Positions 44,203 to 52,186 of a DNA stretch of 64,000 bases are shown here, piece after piece. Location: assembly GCA_051209155.1 (NCBI GenBank), contig JBPJGB010000001.1. One strand, given 5' to 3'. The position numbers and the translations under genes are program-made. This DNA is from Actomonas sp051209155. GTDB lineage: Bacteria; Verrucomicrobiota; Verrucomicrobiia; Opitutales; Opitutaceae. The first letter of the stretch is position 1. Each line of letters starts with the position of its first letter. The notes beneath the pieces were generated by a model. The model was given only the letters and a program-made list of their open reading frames with translations. It was not told the origin of the DNA and did no database searches.

Positions 44203-44895
44203 ATGAGCTCCTCCACGCTGTCTGAATTCGTCAATCGCACTAAAAATAAGGATCGGGGGCAGGGGCTCTTCGAACTTGAGACCGACCGGTTTTTGGAGGT
44301 GAACCTGAACGGTTCCATCTGGATGAAAATGGGCGCGATGGTCGCCTACAACGGGTCGGTGAAGTTCACCCGGGAGAACATGCTGTCGCAGGGCCTCGGC
44401 AACCTGTTGAAGAAGGCGGTGAGTGGGGAAGGCACGAAGCTGACGAAGGCGGAAGGGCAGGGGGCGGTGTATCTGGCCGATGCCGGGAAGAAGATCACGG
44501 TGCTGCAGCTGCAAAACGAAGCGCTGGTGGTGAACGGCAACGACGTCCTGGCCTTCGAGCCGCAGATCAAGTGCGACATCAAGATGATGCGGAAGATGGC
44601 GGCGATGCTCTCCGGCGGCCTCTTCAACGTGCGCTTGGAAGGCACGGGACTGGTGGCGATCACGACGCACTACGATCCGATCACCCTGCCGGTTGATCCG
44701 GGCTTCCCTGTCATCACCGATCCCAACGCGACGGTGGCGTGGTCAGGCAACCTTGAGCCCAATTTCCGCAAAGACGTCTCCTTCAAAACCTTCCTCGGCC
44801 GCGGCAGCGGCGAAAGCATCCAAATGGAATGGCAAGGCACCGGCTTCGTCGTCGTCCAACCCTATGAGGAAGTTTATATGCAGTCGGGGCAGTGA
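44203..44895 (+). CDS. AIM24-like protein
   Basis: A 230-residue protein of the AIM24 / TIGR00266-related fold (tandem jelly-roll-like barrels). Typical segments are FLEVNLNGSIWMKMGAMVAY, MLSQGLGNLLKKAVSGEG, VYLADAGKKITVL, and LFNVRLEGTGLVAITTHY. No enzyme activity is established for the family, and some members affect membrane or biofilm traits. The ATG at 44203 (MSSSTLSEFV) is used; the longer frame is unsupported. It is the last gene before the AT-richer cassette-like stretch. Confidence 0.85.
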   Translation: MSSSTLSEFVNRTKNKDRGQGLFELETDRFLEVNLNGSIWMKMGAMVAYNGSVKFTRENMLSQGLGNLLKKAVSGEGTKLTKAEGQGAVYLADAGKKITVLQLQNEALVVNGNDVLAFEPQIKCDIKMMRKMAAMLSGGLFNVRLEGTGLVAITTHYDPITLPVDPGFPVITDPNATVAWSGNLEPNFRKDVSFKTFLGRGSGESIQMEWQGTGFVVVQPYEEVYMQSGQ

Positions 44896-45073
44896 GCATG
44901 ACCGGACCACAATCTACAAAGCTTGACCCCTCATTACCTCCCCTTCTGTTAATCGAAAACTGCGTCATTGCGACACACGATAACGCAAAACCCTGTCCTT
45001 AAATGCCAATAACAGGATATTTATCAGTTATCCCCCTGTTTTACAGGGGCTAAACAACGATGGGCGAATAAAG
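44896..45073. other. AT-rich noncoding left edge of the cassette region, with hairpin
   Basis: Composition drops visibly in GC. It holds the hairpin CCCCTG-TTTTA-CAGGGG (45033-45049) shortly before the first small ORF. There is no T-run after it, so it is not a typical terminator. It may include a promoter or degenerate left recombination site for the cassette cluster, but neither can be assigned. Confidence 0.4.
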
Positions 45074-45391
45074 ATGTCCGCACAGAGTGACATGGCAGAT
45101 CGAATTCGGGAGCGCTTAAGAAAGAAGGCTGTTCCCGCATCGGACATGATCCGCGAGATTCGCGAGGAGTGGGGACCATCGCACGGTGTCGTAGAAGTTC
45201 ACCATTTCGTTCGAGAAGTGGGCACCTGCCTCCTGTGGGGGAATGACGTTGAGGTAGGTCATATCGAGGATGGGCAGTTTGTTGCTTGGCCGGTTGAGCC
45301 CGAAGAGGCCGACGAGAGAATAGCCGAGGAGTTGGTGCCTATGGATCAGTTCTGGGAGGACCCCACCTGCTATGTATTTCGGCAGAAATAA
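45074..45391 (+). CDS. cassette-like ORF 1, small acidic protein of unknown function
   Basis: A 105-residue soluble protein. The N-terminal 35 residues are charged and helical (RIRERLRKKAVPASDMIREI), then comes a beta-rich part (GVVEVHHFVREVGTCLLWGN, VGHIEDGQFVAWPVEPEEAD) and an acidic end with WEDPTCYVF. No family is recognised. Codon use and GC are clearly different from the neighbouring chromosome, and it is directly followed by an attC-like site, so it is probably a mobile gene cassette. Confidence 0.6.
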   Translation: MSAQSDMADRIRERLRKKAVPASDMIREIREEWGPSHGVVEVHHFVREVGTCLLWGNDVEVGHIEDGQFVAWPVEPEEADERIAEELVPMDQFWEDPTCYVFRQK

Positions 45392-45394
45392 AGA

Positions 45395-45511
45395 GCCCAT
45401 CCAATCGCCGGAGCCAACGACGGCCAAGGCCGTCGTTGGCCGTTCCGTTGTCCTCCAAGCGAACCCCATATTTCATTCGCTGGCCGTCGCGGCTCAGCTT
45501 TAGCGTTAGCC
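45395..45511 (+). other. attC-like recombination site 1
   Basis: About 117 bases with a GCCCATC left core box (consensus RYYYAAC, one mismatch) and a GTTAGCC right core box. The internal stem is GAGCC-AAC-GACGGCCA (45411-45426) pairing with TGGCCGTC-GC-GGCTC (45480-45495). The unequal AAC/GC interruption mimics the extrahelical bases that give attC sites their strand polarity. A smaller hairpin fills the long loop. Confidence 0.6.
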
Positions 45512-45515
45512 GGTG

Positions 45516-45833
45516 ATGAGGTCGAATCCTTCACGTGCCTGGGGCTTTGGACTTGGTGCAGCATTTATGACCCTAAATGCACTTATTTGGGGTGTCTCCT
45601 CGATGATTTATCTCTGGATGCGAGATGCAGGCAGGTCTCTCGCGTATGCGCTCTTAGCGGCGATTATCGGTTACGTCGCATCGTGCCTCTGGAAGGAAAT
45701 GCGACGAGAACGTGATGAGTGGCGACGATTTGGGCTCAAACCGCTTCGCACCAAAGGAAAAACCAAACAGGCTAACCAACCGCCCGAGCCAACGAGCACC
45801 GTCGCTCCGCGCCGGCGCTCGCGGCTCAGCTGA
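45516..45833 (+). CDS. cassette-like ORF 2, two-helix membrane protein whose tail is the attC-like site
   Basis: A 105-residue protein with two hydrophobic helices (GLGAAFMTLNALIWGVSSMIYL; LAYALLAAIIGYVASCLW), then a basic stretch (KEMRRERDEWRRFG). The last 20 residues (NQPPEPTSTVAPRRRSRLS) are translated from the following attC-like site; such Pro/Arg tails are what the repeat gives in this frame. The ATG at 45516 is preferred to GTG 45513, four bases after the right core box of site 1. Unknown function; mobile cassette gene by context. Confidence 0.6.
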   Translation: MRSNPSRAWGFGLGAAFMTLNALIWGVSSMIYLWMRDAGRSLAYALLAAIIGYVASCLWKEMRRERDEWRRFGLKPLRTKGKTKQANQPPEPTSTVAPRRRSRLS

Positions 45834-45843
45834 AACGTTCTGC
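45770..45843 (+). other. attC-like recombination site 2
   Basis: About 74 bases, GGCTAAC at the left, GTTCTGC at the right (a degenerate core). The stem is GAGCC-AAC-GAGC pairing with GCTC-GC-GGCTC, the same arrangement and same extrahelical bases as in site 1. The flanks align too: CAACCGCCCGAGCCAACGA here, CAATCGCCGGAGCCAACGA in site 1; GCGGCTCAGCT in both. Confidence 0.6.
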
Positions 45844-45847
45844 GTAA

Positions 45848-46180
45848 ATGATTGATCCGGTCGCGAGACTAGTCGTTCGAATACTCATGGGTGAGCGCTA
45901 CGAAGCGCCCTCAGAGGCTGATACGAGATATTGGGTGTCTGTCCTGGCTGTGTTTCCGATCATGATGGCAGGCCTCTACGTTCTCGTGCCGCACATCGGA
46001 AATGCCACACTTGTGATGGTGTGGGGCGGTCTTGTGCTTTTCATGTCCATTCTCGCAGCACTTGTCGGGGTCGTTTTTTCCATCCCGAGTAGGGCCACTC
46101 GCATTGCCATCATCCTCGTTGGATGGAGCATTCTACTGACCTACTACGGACGACAGTTCGTGCTTCTGATGCGCTATTGA
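45848..46180 (+). CDS. cassette-like ORF 3, three-helix membrane protein
   Basis: A 110-residue protein with three hydrophobic segments (VSVLAVFPIMMAGLYVLV; LVMVWGGLVLFMSILAAL; IAIILVGWSILLTYYG) after a soluble 27-residue start. No family. It begins only four bases after the right core of attC-like site 2. No such site follows it: instead the sequence runs into the IS110 remnant, which probably removed or displaced it. AT-richer than the surrounding genes. Confidence 0.55.
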   Translation: MIDPVARLVVRILMGERYEAPSEADTRYWVSVLAVFPIMMAGLYVLVPHIGNATLVMVWGGLVLFMSILAALVGVVFSIPSRATRIAIILVGWSILLTYYGRQFVLLMRY

Positions 46181-46273
46181 AATTAAAATGAAGAAAAGGC
46201 AGAACCAGTAGGAATGAGAAGGCGTGAGTCTACCGGATCGCGGTAAGCGGCCGGTGGATACAGACTCCGCCTT

Positions 46274-46855
46274 ATGAAGCACGCCACCACATCGACCGAT
46301 AGTTCCGCCTGCACGATTGGCCTCGACCTAGGAGACCGCCGCCACGCGGCCTGCGTTCTCAACTGCCCGGGTAAGATCATCGACGAGCACACTGTGACCA
46401 ACGATCGCGAGGGGCTCGCTCGCTTGAGCACTCAGTATCCCGGGGCTACCCTCGCCATGGAGACCGGCACGCACTCGCCGTGGATCAGCCGGTTCTTCAC
46501 CGAGCGTGGCCACCGGGTCTACGTAGCCAACGCTCGCAAACTGCGCGCGATCTCCAAGTCCGACACCAAGAGCGATCGGCACGATGCGCGGATGCTCGCT
46601 CGGTTGTGCCGCGCGGACCCGCAGTTGCTCAGTCCGGTCACCCATCGCAGCGAGCGCTGCCAGCGGGCGTTGCTCAAGATCAAGGTGCGCGACGCGCTGG
46701 TCCGCAGCCGGGTCGCCCAAACCAACACCGTGCGCTTCCTGCTCAAGAGCCTGGGCATCCAGCTGCCCGCCGCGACCAAGGGCAGCCAGAGGGGGTCATG
46801 TCGTCACATTGTCAGCAGGGCCGGGGCCGACTTTGAGCGGCTGGGAGTGATCTGA
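46274..46855 (+). pseudogene. IS110-family transposase, 3'-truncated
   Basis: A 193-residue remnant. The N-terminal RuvC-like DEDD half of an IS110 transposase is present (IGLDLGDRRHAACVL with the first Asp, LAMETGTHS with the Glu, SDTKSDRHDARMLARL with the two later Asps). Sequence stops resembling the family after about residue 170 (SLGIQLPAATK). The catalytic-serine Tnp domain is absent. The final ~23 codons come from a different sequence, the first copy of the 273-bp tandem duplication. Upstream, only ~93 bases separate it from cassette-like ORF 3. It is a dead fragment. Confidence 0.8.
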
Positions 46856-47326
46856 CGGGTTTGGGTCGTTACATTTGGGAGTCGGTGGCCGTTCGGTGAG
46901 GTCTTGATTGGTTTGGCAAGGGGTTCGCGGTTGCTCCTGCGGCTTCGTGCCGGAACTGTCGCACGGAACGTTTCCCGTCTATCGGAGTCTCCTGCCGACT
47001 TTTCCGCCTTCTCCCGTGGCCGATCTGTTTTCCTTTCAATTGACCTCCTTGGGGGCAGCCAGACGGGGTCATGTCGTCACATTGTCAGCAAGGTCGGGAC
47101 TGACTTTGAGCGGCTGGGAGTGGTCCGACGGGTTTGTGTCGTCGCATTTGGGAGTCGGTCGTCGTTAGTTGAGGCCTTGATTGTTTTGGCAACGGGTTCG
47201 CGGTTGCTCCTGCCGCTTCGTGCCGGAACTGTCGCACGGAACGTTTCCCGTCTATCGGAGTCTCCTGCCGACTTTTCCGCCTTCTCCCGTGGCCGATCTG
47301 TTTTCCTTTCAATTGACCTCCTTGGC
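46781..47326. repeat. 273-bp tandem duplication ahead of a hybrid kinase
   Basis: Copy 1 starts at 46781 and copy 2 at 47054 (both open ggcagccaga then ggggtcatgtcg). By eye, 18 differences all fall in the first ~170 bases; the last ~100 bases are identical. Copy 2 contains the kinase's start codon and first dozen codons. Copy 1 is fused to the transposase remnant. Confidence 0.85.
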
Positions 47327-49865
47327 GATCCCGCAGGCGTTGGCCGCGGGGTTGTGCGTCATGGCCGGTGGGTTCGCCCTCCCGCTGCGTAAGGATTACG
47401 CTTCCGCCCGCTGGTTGCTGGCAGTGCTGGGGGGAGCGGCCTGGTGGGCGGCGGCCGGCGCCGCCGAGTTCTGCGCGGCGAACATGGCCGCCAAGGTCTT
47501 CTGGTCGCAGGTCTCCTATCTCGGCGTCGCCATGGGGCCGGTGTCGCTGTTCCACTTTGCCTACACCTATACCCACGACCAGCAGGCGCCGCCCCGCACC
47601 CTCAGTGCCGTGGTGATCGGACTAGGTGTCGTGGTCGTGCTCTCCGCCGCCACCAACCAGCTGCACCACCTGCACTGGCCCGAGGTGCGCCCGATCGAAC
47701 GGGATGGTCTGCTCTTCGCCTACTATGGTCGGGGACCCGGGTTTTGGCTCACGGTCGCCTACTGCTATGGCTTCATGTTCGCCAGCTCGGTCATGCTGGC
47801 CGCGCACACCCTCAATCAGCGCACCGTCTTCCGCCAGCAGTCGATCGTCATCCTTCTCGCCACCCTGGCGCCTTGGATCACCAGCATCGCCTATGTTTTC
47901 CGCGTGGGTCCCTTGCCAGATCTGGACCACACACCCGTCGGCTTTGCCTTCACGGGCCTCATCCTCAGTTGGGCGGTCGCCCGGGCCCGCCTGTTTGAAT
48001 TGGTCCCCATCGCCACCAATACCCTGTTCCTGCGCCTGCCCGATCCCGTGCTCGTGGTCGATCCGTCGGACCGACTCGTCCGCGCCAACGCGGCCGCCAT
48101 CCAACGCCTGCCGACGCTCGAGCCGTATCTGGGCCAGTCGCTTTCCGCCTGGCTGGCCGACCGTCCCCAGCTCCTCGACGCGCTCCTCCACGCCACCGCT
48201 GTCCCGCGTCGTTTTGCCTTGGGTGAGCAGTGGTGGACGGTGGAAGCCGCCCCGCTCGATGATACCGGCGGTCAGGCCCGCGGGCGCATCCTCATCCTGC
48301 GCGATATCACCGACGCCCGCCGCAATGAGATCGCCGTGCAGCAAACCCAACGCGAGCTCGAGCAAACCCTCGCCCGGGCCGATGCGTTCGCCCGCGAAGC
48401 CGTCGCGGCCAACACGGCCAAGAGCACCTTCCTCACTCAGGTCAGCCACGATCTGCGCACGCCCCTGCACGCCATCCTGGGCATGGCCGACTCCCTGGGG
48501 GCCGGCAACCTGACCTCCACCCAGCGCGAGGCGGTGAGCACCATCACCGACGCGAGCGACATCCTGTTGCGCCTCATCAACGACCTGCTCGATCTCAGCC
48601 GCATCGAAGCAGGTCGCCTCGCGATCGCCAACGAGCCCTACCTGCTCGATGACGTGCTCGATCAGATCGCCGATTTGCTCAGCTCGGTCGCCCGGGTGAA
48701 AGGGCTGCGCCTGTTCCACTGGATCGAGCCCGGAGTGCCCGCCGGTCTGTCCGGCGACGCGGAGCGCTTCCGCCAGATCCTGTTCAATCTCGTGGGCAAC
48801 GCCGTGAAGTTCACCGAACGCGGCCTGGTCACGCTGCGGGCCCGGCGCGAGGACCAGCACCTCGTGGTCGAGGTCGCCGACACGGGCCCCGGCATCGCCG
48901 CCGAACACCTCGATCAACTCTTCGAACCCTTCAATCGCGGCGACCCCCAAACCGCCCGCCGCACTGAAGGCACCGGCCTGGGGCTCGCCATCACCCAACG
49001 CCTGGCTGAAGCCATGCAGGGTCAAGTCACGGTCCGCAGTGAAGTCGGCCGCGGCTCGGTTTTCACGCTTACGCTCCCCCTCGTCGAAGCCCCTGAAGCC
49101 GCGGTGGCCGTGCAACGGCTGGGCGACGAGCTGGACTCGCTCCCGGTCGCCGTGGTCCTGGATGATCCCACCGCGCGCCGCGCGGCCCTCGCCGGCCTGC
49201 GCAGTCTCGGTCTCGAAGCCACCGAGCATACCTTCCCGCTGGCGCCGCCGCCGGCGGAGCGCACCGCCCTGGTGGTCGACGAAGGTTATGCCGGCGAGGA
49301 GAGCGTGGCCGCGTGGACTGCGGCCGGTTACCCGCTGGCCGTGATTGCCAAGCCCGAGACCAAACCCGGCACGGCTCACTTCATCCCCCTGCGCCGCCGG
49401 CGCATGGCCCATGCCCTGCTCTCGGCCACCCCCACCGAAGACCGTCGTTTCGTGGCTGCCTCGACGCCGCGTCGTCGAGTTTTGTTGGCGGATGACAATC
49501 CCCTCAGTCGCCGCGTCAGCTCCTCGCAACTCGCCCGCTGCAACTGCGAGGTGACCATCGTCGACGGTGGACGTCCCGCGCTGGCCCGCCTCGCCGAGGA
49601 GGACTTTGACATCATCGTGCTGGATGGCCAGATGCCCGATCTCAACGGCTGGGAAGTCGCGCAGCTGATCCGTGAATGGCCGCCGGAACACCGGAACACC
49701 ACCACGCCCATCGTGGCCCTGACCGCCGACCTCACGCCGGATTCCCACCGCCGCTGGATCAACGCCGGCGTATCGCTTGTGCTCGGCAAACCGATCCATA
49801 CCGATCGCCTGCACGAAGCGCTCGAATCCTTTCCCGCGCGATCCGGCAAGCTGGCCGGCCTTTGA
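47289..49865 (+). CDS. hybrid sensor kinase with 7TM-like N-terminus
   Basis: An 858-residue kinase. Residues 10-235 hold about seven hydrophobic segments (7TMR-HisK type). A PAS-like region follows (VLVVDPSDRLVRANAAAIQRL ... ILRDITDARR). The kinase core has SHDLRTPLHAILG (His387), N box NLVGNAVKFTERG, and G boxes VADTGPGIAAEH and GTGLGLAITQRLAE. A degenerate receiver-like stretch (about 615-715) precedes a genuine C-terminal receiver with Asp779 in DIIVLDGQMPDLNGWE. The start is set at GTG 47289 because the frame upstream is repeated sequence without a membrane signal. Its leader and promoter region lie in the 273-bp duplication. Confidence 0.85.
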   Translation: MADLFSFQLTSLAIPQALAAGLCVMAGGFALPLRKDYASARWLLAVLGGAAWWAAAGAAEFCAANMAAKVFWSQVSYLGVAMGPVSLFHFAYTYTHDQQAPPRTLSAVVIGLGVVVVLSAATNQLHHLHWPEVRPIERDGLLFAYYGRGPGFWLTVAYCYGFMFASSVMLAAHTLNQRTVFRQQSIVILLATLAPWITSIAYVFRVGPLPDLDHTPVGFAFTGLILSWAVARARLFELVPIATNTLFLRLPDPVLVVDPSDRLVRANAAAIQRLPTLEPYLGQSLSAWLADRPQLLDALLHATAVPRRFALGEQWWTVEAAPLDDTGGQARGRILILRDITDARRNEIAVQQTQRELEQTLARADAFAREAVAANTAKSTFLTQVSHDLRTPLHAILGMADSLGAGNLTSTQREAVSTITDASDILLRLINDLLDLSRIEAGRLAIANEPYLLDDVLDQIADLLSSVARVKGLRLFHWIEPGVPAGLSGDAERFRQILFNLVGNAVKFTERGLVTLRARREDQHLVVEVADTGPGIAAEHLDQLFEPFNRGDPQTARRTEGTGLGLAITQRLAEAMQGQVTVRSEVGRGSVFTLTLPLVEAPEAAVAVQRLGDELDSLPVAVVLDDPTARRAALAGLRSLGLEATEHTFPLAPPPAERTALVVDEGYAGEESVAAWTAAGYPLAVIAKPETKPGTAHFIPLRRRRMAHALLSATPTEDRRFVAASTPRRRVLLADDNPLSRRVSSSQLARCNCEVTIVDGGRPALARLAEEDFDIIVLDGQMPDLNGWEVAQLIREWPPEHRNTTTPIVALTADLTPDSHRRWINAGVSLVLGKPIHTDRLHEALESFPARSGKLAGL

Positions 49866-49979
49866 TCCGGCCTGGGCACACCCTCGAAAAAAACGTCGTC
49901 CGGAGGTCGACGTCCACCATGGGCGGGAAAGGGGGCCGCGGACGGGCTGGGGGCGAACCGACGAAGACCGTGAGAACGG

Positions 49980-50813
49980 TCACTCCACGCGGATGATCTG
50001 GGCGGTGAGCAGGACTTCGCCGCCTGAACGCGTGAGCGGGACCCGGACTTCGATGGGGAGCTCGGAGGCGGGGGCGAGGTGAAAGCTTTGCTCGAGGCGG
50101 CCGGCGAACGAGAGGGTTTGGTCGAGCTGGGCGGTGTGGGCGTAGTCGGCGAGAAATTCCACCGTCAGTTGTCGGGCGTCATCGCTGCGGTTGCGCAGGA
50201 CGCTGGTGACGAGCAGCTCCGGGCCTTGCTTCCGCCAAGTCGTGTCGGTGATCTGGTAGTCCGGCGCGGGCTGGAAGAGGATCGCGACCAGCGAGACCGC
50301 CATGACGGCGAGACTGAGGCGACTCAGCCAACTGATTCCGGGTTTGGGCTGGCGTCGTGCGGGTGGGGGAGTCTCCGGCGGCACGAGGTGTTGGCGTTCC
50401 TCCGATTCCATCGCGGGGGCGCCGTCCAAGGTGGCTTTCAGTTCGGCCTGACGTTCGGCCAAGGTCTCGCCGAGTTCGTCCTCCAGTTCCGGCCCACAAT
50501 GTTCGTAGAAGAACAGCGCGCGACGGAAGAGGGATTGGCGCTCGGCGGGGTCGGAGGCCAACAGGCCCTGCACACGCGACAACTCGGCCACGGCGTAGCT
50601 TTTCTCGGCCACCATCCGATCCGATCCGGCGATCAAACGATACACCTCCGCGGGAGGCAGGGTGCACACCGTCGTGGCGGGCAGGCCGGTCAACTCGTTC
50701 GCCAGTTCGTCGATCCGCACCTGGGTTTGTTCCGGGGAGTCGCCCCGCTTCATGACCTGGCGCACCAACTCCCCCAGCTTTTCAATCATGGTGAGGAGGT
50801 AGTCTCGGTGCAT
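49980..50813 (-). CDS. DUF6483-like protein with C-terminal membrane anchor region
   Basis: A 277-residue protein. Its opening HRDYLLTMIEKLGELVRQVM with the following helical LPATTVCTLPPAEVYRLI segment matches the DUF6483 pattern. The middle is a charged helical region, then one hydrophobic helix (LSRLSLAVMAVSLVAILF), and a beta-rich extracytoplasmic end (LLVTSVLRNRSDDARQLTVEFL). The start ATG 50813 has AAGAGGT well placed upstream; the ATG at 50819 is too close to it. Function unknown. Divergent from nhaA. Confidence 0.75.
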   Translation of the reverse strand: MHRDYLLTMIEKLGELVRQVMKRGDSPEQTQVRIDELANELTGLPATTVCTLPPAEVYRLIAGSDRMVAEKSYAVAELSRVQGLLASDPAERQSLFRRALFFYEHCGPELEDELGETLAERQAELKATLDGAPAMESEERQHLVPPETPPPARRQPKPGISWLSRLSLAVMAVSLVAILFQPAPDYQITDTTWRKQGPELLVTSVLRNRSDDARQLTVEFLADYAHTAQLDQTLSFAGRLEQSFHLAPASELPIEVRVPLTRSGGEVLLTAQIIRVE

Positions 50814-51025
50814 CGACATCACCTCTTGGCTAGCGGAGGCGTCCCCGAAGGCCACGCCCAAAAGCCCCGCGCTGGCGGGGACGGTTCCGCGCTCGACTGG
50901 TTTACGCTGGGACCGATTTCGACCGAAAACCGGTCGGGATCGGTGGCCTCGGGGTGGGGTTTGGGTAGGGTCCGGTTCCTCACGGCCCCGGCCGTGTTCG
51001 TTCACCCTTCGTGTTCCGTTTCCCC

Positions 51026-52186
51026 ATGTCTGATATCCGCCTGACCGAGACCTTTAAGGAGTTTTTCAACAACGAGAAGTCCGCCGGCTTTGTGCTGATC
51101 GCCTGTTCGATCCTGTCGCTGCTGGTGGCCAACTCGGCCTTGTCTTCGTCCTACCTCGGCTTCTGGCAGAGTTATGTCGGCGGGTTGACCGTGGCCTACT
51201 GGGTCAATGACGGGTTGATGGCGGTGTTTTTCCTGCTCATCGGCCTCGAGCTGAAGCGCGAGCTCTACAAGGGTGAGTTGTCCGACCTGAAGAGTGCGAT
51301 GCTGCCGATTTTCGCGGCGTTGGGTGGCATCGCGCTGCCGGCGCTGATTCACTTCGGCTTCAACGCGGGGCTGCCCACGCAGAAGGGGTTCGGCATCCCG
51401 ATGGCGACCGACATTGCGTTCGCGCTCAGCGTGGTGGCCTTGGTCGGCAGCAAGGCGCCGGCATCGCTCAAGATCTTCCTCACGGCGGTGGCGGTGATCG
51501 ACGACCTGTGTGCGATCATCGTGATCGCGCTGTTTTATTCGGCCAAATTCTCGGCGGTGTATCTGGGGCTGTCGTTCGGCGTCCTGGCGATCCTGGCGGT
51601 CTTGAACCGCATGCGGGTGATGACGCTCTGGCCCTTCCTGCTGGGCGGGGCGCTGACGTGGTTCTTCATGCTGCAGTCGGGTATCCATGCGACCATCGCC
51701 GGGGTGTTGTTGGCGTTCACGATTCCGTTCACGCCGGTGCGCGATGATGTGAAGTCGCCGTCCTACATCGTGGAGCATTTCCTGCACAAGCCGGTGGCGT
51801 TTTTCATCATGCCGGTCTTCGCGCTGTGCAACACGGGCATCGTGATCGGCGCGGACTGGGCGGCGAGCCTCACGAGTCCCAACAGCCTGGGCATCTCCAC
51901 CGGCCTGCTGGTCGGCAAGGTCGTGGGCGTCACGGTCTTCAGTCTCATCGCGGTGAAGCTGGGCGTGTGCAAACTGCCGCTGGGCATGGGCTGGAGCCAC
52001 GTGACCGGCGCCGGCTTCCTCGCGGGCGTCGGTTTCACCATGTCGATCTTCATCACCAACCTGGCCTACAAGACGACGCCGGAGCTGGTGAACAGCTCCA
52101 TCATGGCCGTGCTGCTGACCTCGCTCGTGTCGGGAATCATTGGATACGTGTGGCTCAGCGCCGCGGGTAAACAGAAGACGAGTTGA
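51026..52186 (+). CDS. nhaA: Na+/H+ antiporter NhaA
   Basis: A 386-residue membrane protein with the NhaA hallmarks: FFLLIGLELKRELYKGEL, then the ion-site helices with IPMATDIAFALSVVALVG and AVIDDLCAIIVIALFY (the adjacent Asp-Asp pair), and the GAGFLAGVGFTMSIFIT segment. It expels sodium in exchange for protons and fits the salt-tolerance theme of the mannosylglycerate genes. The ATG at 51026 (MSDIRLTETFKEFF) is used. It is followed by a large array of palindromic repeats. Confidence 0.93.
   Translation: MSDIRLTETFKEFFNNEKSAGFVLIACSILSLLVANSALSSSYLGFWQSYVGGLTVAYWVNDGLMAVFFLLIGLELKRELYKGELSDLKSAMLPIFAALGGIALPALIHFGFNAGLPTQKGFGIPMATDIAFALSVVALVGSKAPASLKIFLTAVAVIDDLCAIIVIALFYSAKFSAVYLGLSFGVLAILAVLNRMRVMTLWPFLLGGALTWFFMLQSGIHATIAGVLLAFTIPFTPVRDDVKSPSYIVEHFLHKPVAFFIMPVFALCNTGIVIGADWAASLTSPNSLGISTGLLVGKVVGVTVFSLIAVKLGVCKLPLGMGWSHVTGAGFLAGVGFTMSIFITNLAYKTTPELVNSSIMAVLLTSLVSGIIGYVWLSAAGKQKTS

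Noticed and set aside
45020..45060. A third attC-like site left of cassette ORF 1
   Set aside because: GTTATCC and GGCTAAAC flank a CCCCTG/CAGGGG hairpin, but the shared GAGCC-AAC/GC-GGCTC stem is missing, so it was not counted.
46904..47392. 162-codon ORF across the tandem duplication
   Set aside because: It is a read-through of both copies of the 273-bp repeat; the same peptide stretch appears twice and no family matches.
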